This document shows, one piece after another, positions 1 through 10,600 of a stretch of 17,663 nucleotides of DNA. The stretch is from an uncultured Phycisphaerales bacterium (GTDB taxonomy: Bacteria > Planctomycetota > Phycisphaerae > Phycisphaerales > UBA1924), in assembly GCA_937891445.1 (NCBI GenBank), contig CALAFV010000120.1, positions 1 through 17,663 of the forward strand. Reading direction: 5' to 3'. Positions within the stretch are counted from its first letter, which is position 1; every line of letters begins with the position of its first letter. The notes beneath the pieces are model-generated. The model was not told the origin of the DNA, searched no databases, and was given only the letters and a program-made list of their open reading frames with translations. Position numbers and translations under genes: made by a program.

Positions 1-1
1 C

Positions 2-1519
2 CCCACGCCGCAAGACTGGGAGCCGCCGGACTGGTACCGCTCCGCGGCCGTCGCGCTCGCGCGGCGCCTCCGCGACAGCGTTTCGATCGAAGACGCCCGC
101 GCCACGGACCACCTGGCGGTCATCCGCGGCAGCGCCGGCGTGGCCGGCGTGCTGCTCCCGGAGCACCTGGCCCGCCTGCGGAACCTCGAAGCGCTGCGCC
201 GCTCCCTGGCGGCGCAGGCCGGCCCCGAGCCGCTGGCCGACGTCCCCGCCGCGCTGCGCCGCCTCGTGAGCGGCGACGTGCTGGCCTTCGAGGCCAACCC
301 CGACGGCACGTTCAACGTCGTCGGCGGCCTCGGCGAGAACGTCTACGACATGATCGGCCTGCGCGTCGTTTACGACGCCGGCGGCAACGACTCGTACCTG
401 TTCAGCGCCGGCCCCGCCATCACCAGCGGGCACATCATCTTCGACGCCGGCGGGGACGACCGCTACGACGCCGGCGGCCACTTCGCCGGCCCGGGCGCCG
501 GCATCTTCGCGCTCTCGGTGATCGACGACGCCGCGGGCAACGACACCTACCGCTCCGCTGGCGTCGGCGGCCTGGCCACCGGCCTCTTCGGCATCGGCAT
601 CATCATCGACCGCGCCGGCAACGACGTGTACGACAACACCGGCGCGAGCGCGACGGGCGCGGCGGTGGACGTCGGGTGGTCCATCGGCGCGGGGCTCTAC
701 GGCGCCGGCCTCATCATCGACATGGGCGGCGCCGACGTCTATCGCGGACAGAAACTCTGCCAGGGCGTCGGCGGGCCGCGCGGCCTGGGCGCGATCATCG
801 ACCGCGACGGCGCCGACCTCTACCGCGCCAACGGCCCCGCGTACCCATCCGCATACGGCACCCCCGCCGTCTACCTCGGCATGTCGCAGGGCTTCGGATA
901 CGGCGTGCGCGGCTACGCCGCCGGCGGCGTCGGCGCCATCTGGGACCTGGGCGGCAACGACCGCTACGAGGCCGGCGAGTTCTCCCAGGGCGGCGGGTAC
1001 TACTTCGGCCTGGGCATCCTGCACGATTTCGGGGGCAGCGACCTGTACTACGCCAACCGCTACGGCCAGGCCTTCGCCGCCCACCAGGCCGCGGGACTGC
1101 TCATCGACGACGCCGGCGACGACACGTACTGGTCCATGACCGCCGCGAGCCAGGGCGGCGCGTGGGACGAGTCGGTCGCGATGCTCATCGACCGCGCCGG
1201 CAACGACTCTTACCGGTGCGACGGCCTGAGCCAGGGCGCCGCGGCCCAGCAGGCCATCGCCGTGCTCCTGGACCTCGGCGGCGCCGACCGCTACGCCGCC
1301 GCCGACCCCCTGACCGCCGCCACGCTCGGCGCTTCCGGATCCAACGAGTATCACTGGCGCGAAAAGCGCGTGCTCTCGTTCTCCGCCCTGATCGACCGCG
1401 GCGGCGGCCACGACGCCTACCCGCCGGGCCGCTCCAACGGCGAAAAGCGATGGACCGGCTCCGTCAAACCGGAAGACCAGACCCGCGCGGGCCTGTGGGG
1501 GATCTTCGTGGATGAGTAA
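2..1519 (+). CDS. Asp/Tyr-repeat beta-solenoid-like protein, 5' end missing
   Basis: The frame is open from the first bases of the window to TAA at 1517-1519, so this is the last 505 residues of a longer protein. A GTG at 140 is in frame, but the 46 codons before it read like ordinary protein (PTPQDWEPPDWYRSAV...), so that GTG is probably internal. About 115 residues with helical character and many Arg and Leu residues come first. Then follow twelve repeats of three or four hydrophobic residues, D-x-x-G-x-D-x-Y (for example IIIDRAGNDVY and GLLIDDAGDDTY), spaced about 31 residues apart. Many repeats also carry a Ser-Gln-Gly turn before the hydrophobic strand. The pattern suggests a beta-solenoid with stacked Asp and Tyr rows, perhaps metal-binding. 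It resembles RTX calcium repeats in its G-x-D core, but the spacing is much longer than the RTX nonapeptide. I do not recognise the family. The export signal, if any, lies upstream of the window. The gene is convergent with the giant gene. Confidence 0.85.
   Translation, partial: PTPQDWEPPDWYRSAAVALARRLRDSVSIEDARATDHLAVIRGSAGVAGVLLPEHLARLRNLEALRRSLAAQAGPEPLADVPAALRRLVSGDVLAFEANPDGTFNVVGGLGENVYDMIGLRVVYDAGGNDSYLFSAGPAITSGHIIFDAGGDDRYDAGGHFAGPGAGIFALSVIDDAAGNDTYRSAGVGGLATGLFGIGIIIDRAGNDVYDNTGASATGAAVDVGWSIGAGLYGAGLIIDMGGADVYRGQKLCQGVGGPRGLGAIIDRDGADLYRANGPAYPSAYGTPAVYLGMSQGFGYGVRGYAAGGVGAIWDLGGNDRYEAGEFSQGGGYYFGLGILHDFGGSDLYYANRYGQAFAAHQAAGLLIDDAGDDTYWSMTAASQGGAWDESVAMLIDRAGNDSYRCDGLSQGAAAQQAIAVLLDLGGADRYAAADPLTAATLGASGSNEYHWREKRVLSFSALIDRGGGHDAYPPGRSNGEKRWTGSVKPEDQTRAGLWGIFVDE
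359..1420 (+). repeat. Twelve-copy protein repeat, hydrophobic-D-x-x-G-x-D-x-Y
   Basis: The first copy has its D-x-x-G-x-D-x-Y core at 374-397 and the last at about 1394-1420, so the mean period is near 93 bases (31 residues). Cores read, in order: DAGGNDSY, DAGGDDRY, DAAGNDTY, DRAGNDVY, DMGGADVY, DRDGADLY, DLGGNDRY, DFGGSDLY, DDAGDDTY, DRAGNDSY, DLGGADRY and DRGGGHDAY. The last copy has one extra residue. The first Asp and the Tyr are invariant, as is the second Asp once the one-residue insertion in copy 12 is allowed for. The repeats are conserved in protein, not in nucleotide detail, so they are an old internal duplication under selection. Confidence 0.9.
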
Positions 1520-1643
1520 ACCCAAGCGCGGCGAGATCCTGCTGCACGCGACGATGGTCACCGCGATCGGCGCAGCGGCCACGTACGCGGCAGCCTGCAA
1601 AGAGAAAGAGCCCGCGGCGCTCGCCGCGGGCTCTTGCGTTTGA
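1512..1643 (+). CDS. Possible small lipoprotein-like ORF overlapping the upstream stop
   Basis: ATG at 1512 overlaps the end of the repeat-protein gene by 8 bases (ATGAGTAA), an arrangement typical of translational coupling. A G-rich run at 1497-1502 lies 9 bases upstream and could act as ribosome binding site. The 43-residue product starts with Lys- and Arg-rich MSKPKRGE, has a short hydrophobic stretch, and reaches a cysteine in YAAAC that weakly resembles a lipobox, followed by KEKEP. The last ten codons run into the terminator hairpin at 1606-1635, so the C-terminus is encoded by the stem itself. That makes a real gene less certain. No family is recognised. It may equally be a chance frame. 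Confidence 0.4.
   Translation: MSKPKRGEILLHATMVTAIGAAATYAAACKEKEPAALAAGSCV
1606..1635. terminator. Strong bidirectional terminator hairpin between convergent genes
   Basis: A perfect inverted repeat with arms AAGAGCCCGCGGC and its complement GCCGCGGGCTCTT, closed by a four-base loop (GCTC); the two outer loop bases can also pair. It lies between the end of the repeat-protein gene (1519) and the end of the convergent giant gene (1663). T-rich bases follow on both strands (CTCTTGCGTTT on plus, TCTTTCTCTTTGC on minus), though neither is a clean T tract. Position and symmetry fit termination from both directions. Confidence 0.8.
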
Positions 1644-1662
1644 ACCAGACTCAGGCCGGGGA

Positions 1663-4600
1663 TCAGAACCGGTCCGCGAGGATGCGGTCCAGCAGGGCCA
1701 CGTCGTTCTGCTGGCCGAGGTAGAAGTTGGCGTCGAACAGGGCGTCCCAGTTGTTGGAGAGGCGGGCCGAGCCGGTGTTGAAGCGGTAGGTGGGAGCGAC
1801 GATCGTCGGCGAGTTGGACGACATGACCGGCACGACGTTCGACGCCTGGGCGTTGGCGATCGGACGCAGGCCGACCAGTTCGCCGATGCGCCGCGCCACC
1901 GACGCGGTGAGCGACTGGATGAACGCATCCACGCCCGCGCGGTCGGGCGAGAACCCGAGCGACTGCAGCGACGGCGAGAAGACCACCGCCTGGTCGTTGC
2001 GGTCCAGGTTGAAGGCGTCCACGTGCTCGGACTGGCCGTAGAAGCCGTTGAAGGCGAAGGCCGTCGGCTCGGCCGTGCGGGTGAGGAACACGGTCGAGAA
2101 GTCCTGGCCCTGGAACTGACCCACGTTCGTGGAGACGTTGATCGCGACGTTCGCCGCCGCGAACATGTCGTTGAGGTTCGAGATCAGCCGCGAGATGACG
2201 TACGAGTTCACCGGCTGGCCGTCGATCACGCCGCTGAAGCCCAGCCCCGTGACGCTGAACGGCGCCAGCGTCGTCGTGACGCCGCCGGCCTCCAGCCAGT
2301 CGATGACGCCGCCGTTGGTCTCGATGAAGACGTTCTGCGGCGTCGGGGTCGCCAGCGAGCCGGCGCCCGCCGTCTGGATAACCACCTCGTAGTCCGACCG
2401 CACCGCGCCCTGGATGTACAGGGCGTACGACGCGGGCACCACGCCGTTGATCCCCTGGCGGCCCGGCACGACGAACTCGATGAAGAAGTTCCCTTCCGCG
2501 TCGTAGCCGTACGTCGAAGCGCCGTTGCTGAGCTGGAACGGGCTCTGCCCGCCGACCGGCTTGGCGTCGCTGGGCGACGCCACGACCAGGGCGTCGGAGA
2601 TCGTCGTCGACGTCGAGGTCTCGAAGATCGCGAACTGGAACTCGCCGCGCAGGTCCTGCACCCGCAGCAGGTCCTCCTCGGGCCGCGGCTGCTGGCTCAG
2701 GCCGAGGTTGGAGCCGAACTCCGTCAGCCGCAGCGTCGCACGGATGCGCGTGCCGGGCGCGATCGGCTCGCGGTTGTTCAGGTGGTACACGTCCACGTCC
2801 GGCGTGACTTCGCGCGGCACGCCGACGCCCGTCGCCGGGCCGATCGACGCGCCGATGAACGACGTCTGCACGTCGTCCACGGTCCCGAACACGCCGTCCG
2901 GACCCGCCGTGCGCTGCGACGTGATCCCCGCGTGGTTGGTGCCGCTGACGAAGTCGTCGGCCGTGTTGGGCACGCCGTCGGCGCCCACCGACAGGCCGAA
3001 CGTGTAGTTCCCGATGACGATGACCGGCAGGTCGTCGCCCGTGCCGAAGACGCCGTCGGCGCCCGCGAACGCGATGGGCGTCGGCGCCGGCACCACCGGG
3101 ACGCCGTCGCCCGAGTCGGTGTCGCCCGAGAAGCCCGAGTCAAAGTCGTCGAAGACCTCGACCGTGAAGCTGTACGCCCCGGTCGCGCCCGCGATCGGCG
3201 GGATGTTGGCGACCTGCTGGAGGTTGGCCGGGTTGGCCACCACCTCCAGCCCGTTGCTGGAGAGCAGGTTGGCGCGCTGGGTCGCGGTGATGGCGATGTA
3301 GTACGTCCCGGTCTCGCGGATGAGGAACTGGTCCTCGGTGCTGACCGCGTCGCGCCCGCCGACGTTGTTCGGAACGCGGATCGCCACCAGCGCGTCCGTG
3401 CCCGTTTGCACGCCGCGCTCGCTGTCGAAGAGCACCTGGCCGTTGGCGTTGAGGATCGCGCGGTTGGCCAGCGCGGCGTTGCCCTGCATGGCCCCCAGGC
3501 GGAGGAACTGCCCGGCACGCAGCGTGATCCGGTACACGTCCGCGTCGCCCGCGAAGCGGAAGAAGTCGACGTCCGAGTCCGGGTGGTCGCCGATCGTGCC
3601 CCTGACCGTGAAGACCTTGTTGACGTCGGGCAGACCGTCGGCGAAGCGGTTGTTGTCCATCGCCAGGTTGAGGTCGCCCGCCGCGTAGAAGTCCACCACG
3701 TTGCCGTTGGGAAGCGTGACGCTCGAGTTGCCGAGCTTGTCGCCCACGTCGCCGACGAAGGTGTCCTCCGACCACGTGTCGCCCGGGAAGGCGAACCCGT
3801 CGCCGTCGCCGTCGATGAGCGTGTTCTGCGTCTGGCCGCGGATGATCGCCGAGTCCAGCGTGAACCGGTACAGCCCGGGGCCCGGGAGGCCCGGCGTCAG
3901 CGGCAGGTCGCGAGCCGTCACCGCCGGGTTGAAGACGACCCTGGCGGTCAGCGTCGCCGGGTCGTACTCGACGGTGTAGTCCGTCCCTTCGGCCAGGGCG
4001 ATCACCACCTCGCCGCCGGCGCGCACCTCCGAGACCCGCAGAGCCGGCGCGATCGTCGCCGCGTTGACCGGCTGGTTGAAGGTGATGTTCGCCGTGTAGA
4101 CGCGGGAGAACTCCGTGACCGTCAGGTCGACCACCTGCAGCGGGTCGGGCGAGGAATCGAAGCTCTGGACCGCCACGTTGCCGACGCCGGTGAACGGCGC
4201 GCCGCCCGCGCGGACCTGCCCGATGCTGCCGGTCGCCGTGATGCGGTACGACTGGCTGTTGAGTTCCGAGCCGATGACCTGCCCGCGGATGTCCACCACG
4301 CCGATCGAGGAGCGGCCCTCGTCGCGCAGGTCGTCCGCGGTGCCCAGGAAGCCGTCCGGCCCGCGCGACACGCCCGCGGCCAGATCGGAGCGGATGAAGT
4401 TCCCGCCGATGCGGACCTGGAGGATGTTGCCGTCGGTCACCACGTCAGCCGCCGTGCCGGTGCCGCCGAAGGCGCCGTCGGTCCCCAGGTCGGTGCCGGC
4501 GTAGATCAGCGAATCGACCACGTCGCCCGCGATGTTGATCCGGGCCACGTCGTTGCGGGCCGTGATCCGGGCGAAGTTCATCGACGCCGCGTTCACCTCC

Positions 4601-7600
4601 GACAGCCCGCGGCCGGAGCGGACGTTGCCCCGGTTGATCGCGCCCGCGACGTTCAGCGCCGCCGCGTCGCGCTTCAGCGTCACCACGCCGGAGAGGTCGC
4701 CGCCGATGTGCAGCGTCCCGCCCGCGAGCAGGTCGATCGAGGAGGCCTGCACGTCGTTGGGGTTGCCGAAGGTCCCGCCGACGCCCAGGAGGTTGATGTA
4801 GTTGGCGGTGATCCGCCCGCGCACCGTCGGACCGACGATCAGCGTGCCGAAGTCGTTGCCGGCCCCGATCACGCCCGTCGTGTCCAGCGCGCCGAACTCG
4901 GCGTACTCCACGTACGCGTCGAAGTAGAAGCTGCTGGCCCCGCGCAGGTTCCCGCGGACCGAGGCGTAACTGATGCTCGCCCCGTCGTTGGACGTGATCC
5001 GCAGGTCGGTCAGCGTCCCCTGGTCGGCCGTGACGATCAGTTGCGAGCCGAACGTCGAGTTGATGATCGCCAGGCGGCCGATCGTGCGGCCCAGCGTCGG
5101 GTCGAAGACCTGCTCGTAGAACGCCAGGCCCGGGCCGGTGAACGTGATCGTCCCGGTCTCGCCCGACGGGAGCACGAACGGCGTCGCCACCCCCGGCATG
5201 ATCTGGCCCGCCGTCGGCACGAACTCGATGATGCGGCCGGGGTTCTGCTGCTTGAGGCCCGGCCCGCCGCGGATGATCTCCGGGCTGGTGAAGCCGATCC
5301 CGTTGTCGGCGTACACGGTCGTCTGCAGCGCAGCGCCCAGCACCGTCACCGAGCCGATGGACGAGATGCCGTCGGCCACCGCGTCGTCGTTGATGTCGTC
5401 GGCCGTGCCGCGGATGCCGTCGGGGCCGGGGTTGAGCGTGTAGAACCCGTCAGGCCCGGCGTTGAGCCCCGCGGCGATCGAGACCATGCCCGTCCCGCCG
5501 CGGAGGATGATGTCGCCGATGCGCCCGAACTGCACCGTGTCGGTGTTCGCGCCCGTGCCGCCCGGACGGTCGTCGGCGCCCAGGTCCGTGATGCCGGCCA
5601 GGATGAACGCGCCGCCCACGAACTGGTTCACCTCCACCCGCGCGATCGTGTCGCCCGCGGCGATCCACGAGCCGCCCAGCCCCGGCGTGATCGTGTCGTT
5701 CACGATCACGCCGTACACGAACACGCGCCCGATCGAGTGCCCGGCGTAGATCGACGACTCCCACATGCTCGCGTTGGCGACGACCACCTCGCCGATGTTC
5801 GTCCCCGACTGGATGCGCGGGCCGTCGAACAGCGGCGTCGGCGCCACGCCCGGCGGGAGTTGGTTCCGCAGGCTGTCGAACGGGATCGACGCCGACAGGT
5901 GCGGGTTGATCCCGATGTCGCCCCAGAACCCGACCGAGTTGGGCAGCACCCGGACGAAGCCGATGTCCTCGTCCGCGATGATGTTGCCCATCAGGTGGCC
6001 GCCGATGATCGTCACGCCGCCGATCCCGCCGTCGCGGGCGATGATCGAGTTGATCGGGCGGTTGTGCCCGTCAGGCCCGAGGCGGAAGCCGCCCGGACGG
6101 AACGAGCCGTCCGTGATCGTCACCGTGCCGATCCCGCCGGACTCGGAGATGATCGAGCCGTTGAAGTCGCCGAAGATGTTGACCGTGTTGATGCGGCCGA
6201 AAGCCCGGATCGTCGCGCGGCTGACCAGGTCGTACCCCGGCAGCGCCGCCACGCGGGCGTTGGAGACGATGTTCAGGCCCTGCCCGACGTTGATGTCGGT
6301 GTAGATCTGCCCGCCCAGCGCCTGCACGATGTTGAGGTTGCCGCGGACGTTGATCGCGCGTCCGGTCCCCTCGTCGCCCATCGCGCCGATGTTCCGCCCG
6401 GCGATGATCCGGTCCACGTGCGACGAGATGTCCAGCGTCACGCGCACGTCGCCGGCCGCCTGCAGCAGCACCAGGTTGCCGTCAGCGTCCGTTGTCTTGA
6501 TCGTCGCGATGATGTCGCCCATCGTCGAGACGATCTGGTTGATCTGCCCGCTGGAGGAGATCGACCCGGTCAGGAAGAACGTCGAGGTGATCCGGTCGAT
6601 CGAGCCGTCCGGCCCGTCGGCCACGATATCCACCGACGTGATGCTCCCGCCCGCCGTGATCCGCCCGATCGGGCCGGCCACCCGCATCGACGTGGAGCGG
6701 ATGTCCCCGGTCGTGCGGACCTCTTCCAGGCCGCCGGAGCGGACCGTCACGGCGCGGATGTCGTCCCGCGCCACCAGCGACCGGATCGTCCCGTCGACGT
6801 CGAACTCCGACCGCACCAGGTTCCGCGCCGTCACGCCGCCCGTGAGGTTCCCCTGCGCGTCCACGCGCAGGTCGGTGATGTCGCCCGCGAAGCCGTTGGT
6901 GAAGATCTCGCGGATGTCGAGCGCCGCGCGGATCTCGTTGCGGCGGAACTCGACGACCTCGCCCAGCCGCGTCGAGTTGCGGAACTGGTCCGCGTACACC
7001 CGGAACACGCTCCCGGTCGCGTCCACCAGGCTGGCGTCGTACACGCCGTTCGTGAAGCCGACCTCGATGACGTTCTGAGCGAAGACCTCCGAGCGGAAGA
7101 AGTCCGAGTTGCTCCCGGTGACGAACACCACGTCCGCCAGCGAGATCGGGTCATCCGCGTCGACCGTCGTGCGGAAGAACCGCGCCGACATCCACCACGA
7201 GTCGAACGTCGCCCCGCCGATGTACGCGCTGTCGTACCGCGCGTTCTCCGCCCGGACGCGCACCACGCCGTCGTTGTTGGTCCCGGGGTCGTCACCGTCG
7301 AGGTTCGCCGCGATGATGAGCCCGCCGATCACCGCCCCGTCGCGGGCGATCACCTCGCCGATGTCGCCGGTCGCGAAGATGCCCGCCGCCGCCAGCGAAC
7401 TCTGCCCGGGCCCGGCCAGCCCGTCACCGACGTGCACGATGCCGATGTCCGCCGCGTAGATCGAGCCGACGATGCCGTCGAACCCGCCCGGGGCCGTCCC
7501 GCCGTCGGAGTTGGCGCGCAACTGCCCCAGCGAGCCGGACTGCAGGATGACGTCGCCGACGGCCCCGGCGACCAGCACCTGCTGGACGTCGCCCGAACGC

Positions 7601-10600
7601 ACGACCATCCCGTTGAGCCACGGGTCGAACGGACCACCGGCGTCCGCCAGCGTGATGTCGCTGCCCGGGTTGGACGTCCTCGGGTTGACGATCTCGAACG
7701 CCTGGCCGTTCCAGCCCGGATTGATCGCAGCCGGATCCACGCCCAGCGGCGCACCGACATCCTCCTGCGCCCCGGACGCGATGTTGAGGAACGGACCCAG
7801 CAGCCGCGGGCCGATCCCCGTCACCTGCGTGCGCCCGAGGCTGCCGGCCCGGATCTGCAGTTCCGTCAGCCCCTGCACGTCGATCGCGACGATGTCGCCG
7901 CCGACCGTCTGGTTCTGAATCAGCGCCAGCGCCGGCCCGTCCGTCTGGTCCAGCCGCAGCACGTCGATCTCGCCGCTGCCGCCGATCTGCACCGTCGAGG
8001 TCGCCGTGTCGGTCGTCAGGACGATGCGCCCGATCGACACGCGCCCGTTGGCCGTCTGCCCGTTGATGACCAGCGACGCCCCGCCCAGCAGGTTCGCGTC
8101 GATCCGCGCGATCGCCACGCCCACCGACCCGTTGATCGGCAGCACGCGGACCTGCCCGCTGGAGGCCGCCGACCCGCCGCGGATCTCGATCGTCACCACG
8201 CCGCCGGCGTCGTCCGTCAGCACCACCGGCGTGTTCGCCGTCAGCGGCCGGAACGCATCCGGGTTCGACAGGCTCTCGATCCGCGAGAAACTCGCGAAGC
8301 GCAGGTCCGAGCCCGCGCCGAGCTGGAAGTTCGGGTTGATCTCATCGATCTCGCCCGACCCGCCGTCCTCGCCCACCAGGAACGCGTTGATGACCGAGCC
8401 CGGCGACGTAATGACGTTGAAGTCCTCGCCGTTGATGCTCTGGCCGACGCGCAGCACCCCGATGTGCCCGGGCCCGCCGGCCGTGCCCGTCCGGATCGTC
8501 ACCGGCTGATCGCGCGGGACGAACTGCCCCGTGTCCTGGTCGAACCGGACCGCGCCGCCGATGTCGATCACGCCGATCGACCCGCCGACCTCCAGCCGCA
8601 GCGACTCCACGTCGCCCTGCTCCGGGCCGATCCCGATGATCGGCGAGCGGCCCGTGTGGAACGTGCCCAGGTTCCCGCCGATCACGAACTGCGGGCCCGG
8701 CGTCAGGGGGCCCCCCACCAGCCGCGTCTCGTGCGCGTCGCTGCCGAGCCACACCCCGTACAACGTCCCCGCCACGTTGAAGTTGCTCGTCTTCAGCGAC
8801 AGCAGGTCATCCTCGTCGTCGACGGTGTTGATGAGGTCCGTCGGCGCGACCTCCTCGCCGTTGCCCGCGACGTACCCCGTGCCGACGCGGACCAGCCCCA
8901 TGTTCCCCGACTGCAGCACCACCGACGTCGGTGCGCTGGTGTACCCCGTCGCGGCGCCCGAGCGATGCCCGCCGAACGCCACCGGCATCATCCCGGTGAT
9001 CCGCACCCGGTAGTCCACCAGCCGGTCCTGGAACGCCCCCTCCACCGGCGTGTTCAGCACCAGGTAGAACACGCCCGTGTAATCGGGCCGGAAGGTCATG
9101 CGCACGCCCGCGGCCTCGCCCGTGCGTTGCGGCGAGAAGGCCGAGTCCTCGTGCGCCGCCAGCGGCCGGCCGTCGGCGTCAACGATCCGCGCGTACGCCA
9201 GGGACTCGAAGCCGAACTGCGGGTCGAACTCCGACGCAGAGAAGTCGAACGCGATGTCGAACGTCACCACCTCCCCCTGCGCCGCCGTGAACGCGTACAC
9301 GTCCGTCGAGTCGGCCGCCGTGTTCACGGGGTCCTGCCGCCCCAGGAACCCGCGCAGGTTCACCGCCGACGTCCCCGTCGAGATGAACTCCGCGCTGCCG
9401 ATCGTGTCGTTGCGGTAGTACGCCTCGCCGAACGGCACCTGCTCGTCCGCCGAGAAGATCCCGAAGATCGAGTACGCCAGGTTCTGGATGATCGTCTCGA
9501 CCGGCTGACCGGTCGTCAGATCGTCGTCCAGAGCGGCCACCTGCTCGCGCTCGATGTAGTCAAGCCGCGACAGCACCGCACGGCCCGGGTTGTTGATGTC
9601 CCCGATCACCGTCACGTCCGTCGTCGAGCGGCCGCCAGCCAGGTATTCCCCCAGCGTCCGGCCAACAACGATCTCGTTCCGAACGTCGCGCAGGGAGTCC
9701 GGGCTGTCCACCCCCGGGTCCGCGGCCCCTTGGTCGTCGCCGACCCAGTGCCCCGAATCCGACGCCACCGCGATGTACCCCGCGTCGCCGTCGATCGTCA
9801 CCGAGCCCAGCAGGAGGCCGACCCCCAACCGCTGCACCGCGCCCGTAAACCGGCTTGACCCGTGCAGGATCCCGTGGATCACCACCGAGCCGATCGACGC
9901 CCCACCCTCCACACGCACGCCCTGATCCGGCCGCCGGAACGCCGCGTCGTTCCTGATCTCCTGCCCACCCGCGAACACGTCCACCGTTCCGGAGAACATC
10001 TGCTCGTCGAAGGAGACCAGCCGCCCGAAGTAATCTTCCGGCGACGCGATGCTGCGCACCACCGGGCTGCCGACGATGATCGACCCCTGCCCCGGCGGCA
10101 GGCCGACCACCTGCGGCGGAGTATCGGCCGTCAGCCGGTAACCGAACCCGGCTTCCTCGAACGAGTCGTACAACCCCATGATGTCGTCGATGAGGTTGAA
10201 GACGAAGCCCCCTTCCGCCCATCGCGTCCGCGGGAACGTCGGCGAGCCCACGATGATCTCCCCCCCGTACATCGTGAAGGACGTGCTCGCGTCGGTGTTG
10301 CGGAAGATGATCTGCCCGATGCCGTCGTTGAAGTTCGGCACCCCATCCCCGTCCATGTCGACGATCGGCAACTGGGACCCATTCGGGATCCCCAGCGCGA
10401 TCGTCTGCACCATGTCGCGCCCGTACAGGTCCAGGATCTGCACGCTCGCCCCCACCGGCCCCCTGAACGCCACCTCCACGCCGAAGATCCGGCCCGCGAC
10501 GAACTCCGCGAACCGGGCCGTCGGGAACGTGATCGTGATGTCGTCAACCACGAACTGGTCGAAGTACGTCTGGTTGTCCGGCGCCGGCTGCGCGCTGGAG

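Noticed and set aside
359..1420. Calling the Asp/Tyr repeats RTX calcium-binding repeats
   Set aside because: RTX repeats are nonapeptides with the pattern GGxGxDxxx in tandem. Here the period is about 31 residues with an invariant Tyr, so only a loose resemblance remains.
2023..9858. A 2611-codon open frame on the plus strand, antisense to the giant gene
   Set aside because: The text is almost only Arg, Asp, Val, His and Ala, with no domains. It stays open because the minus-strand gene uses GC-ending codons in very GC-rich DNA. The opposite strand has clear domains and a proper start.
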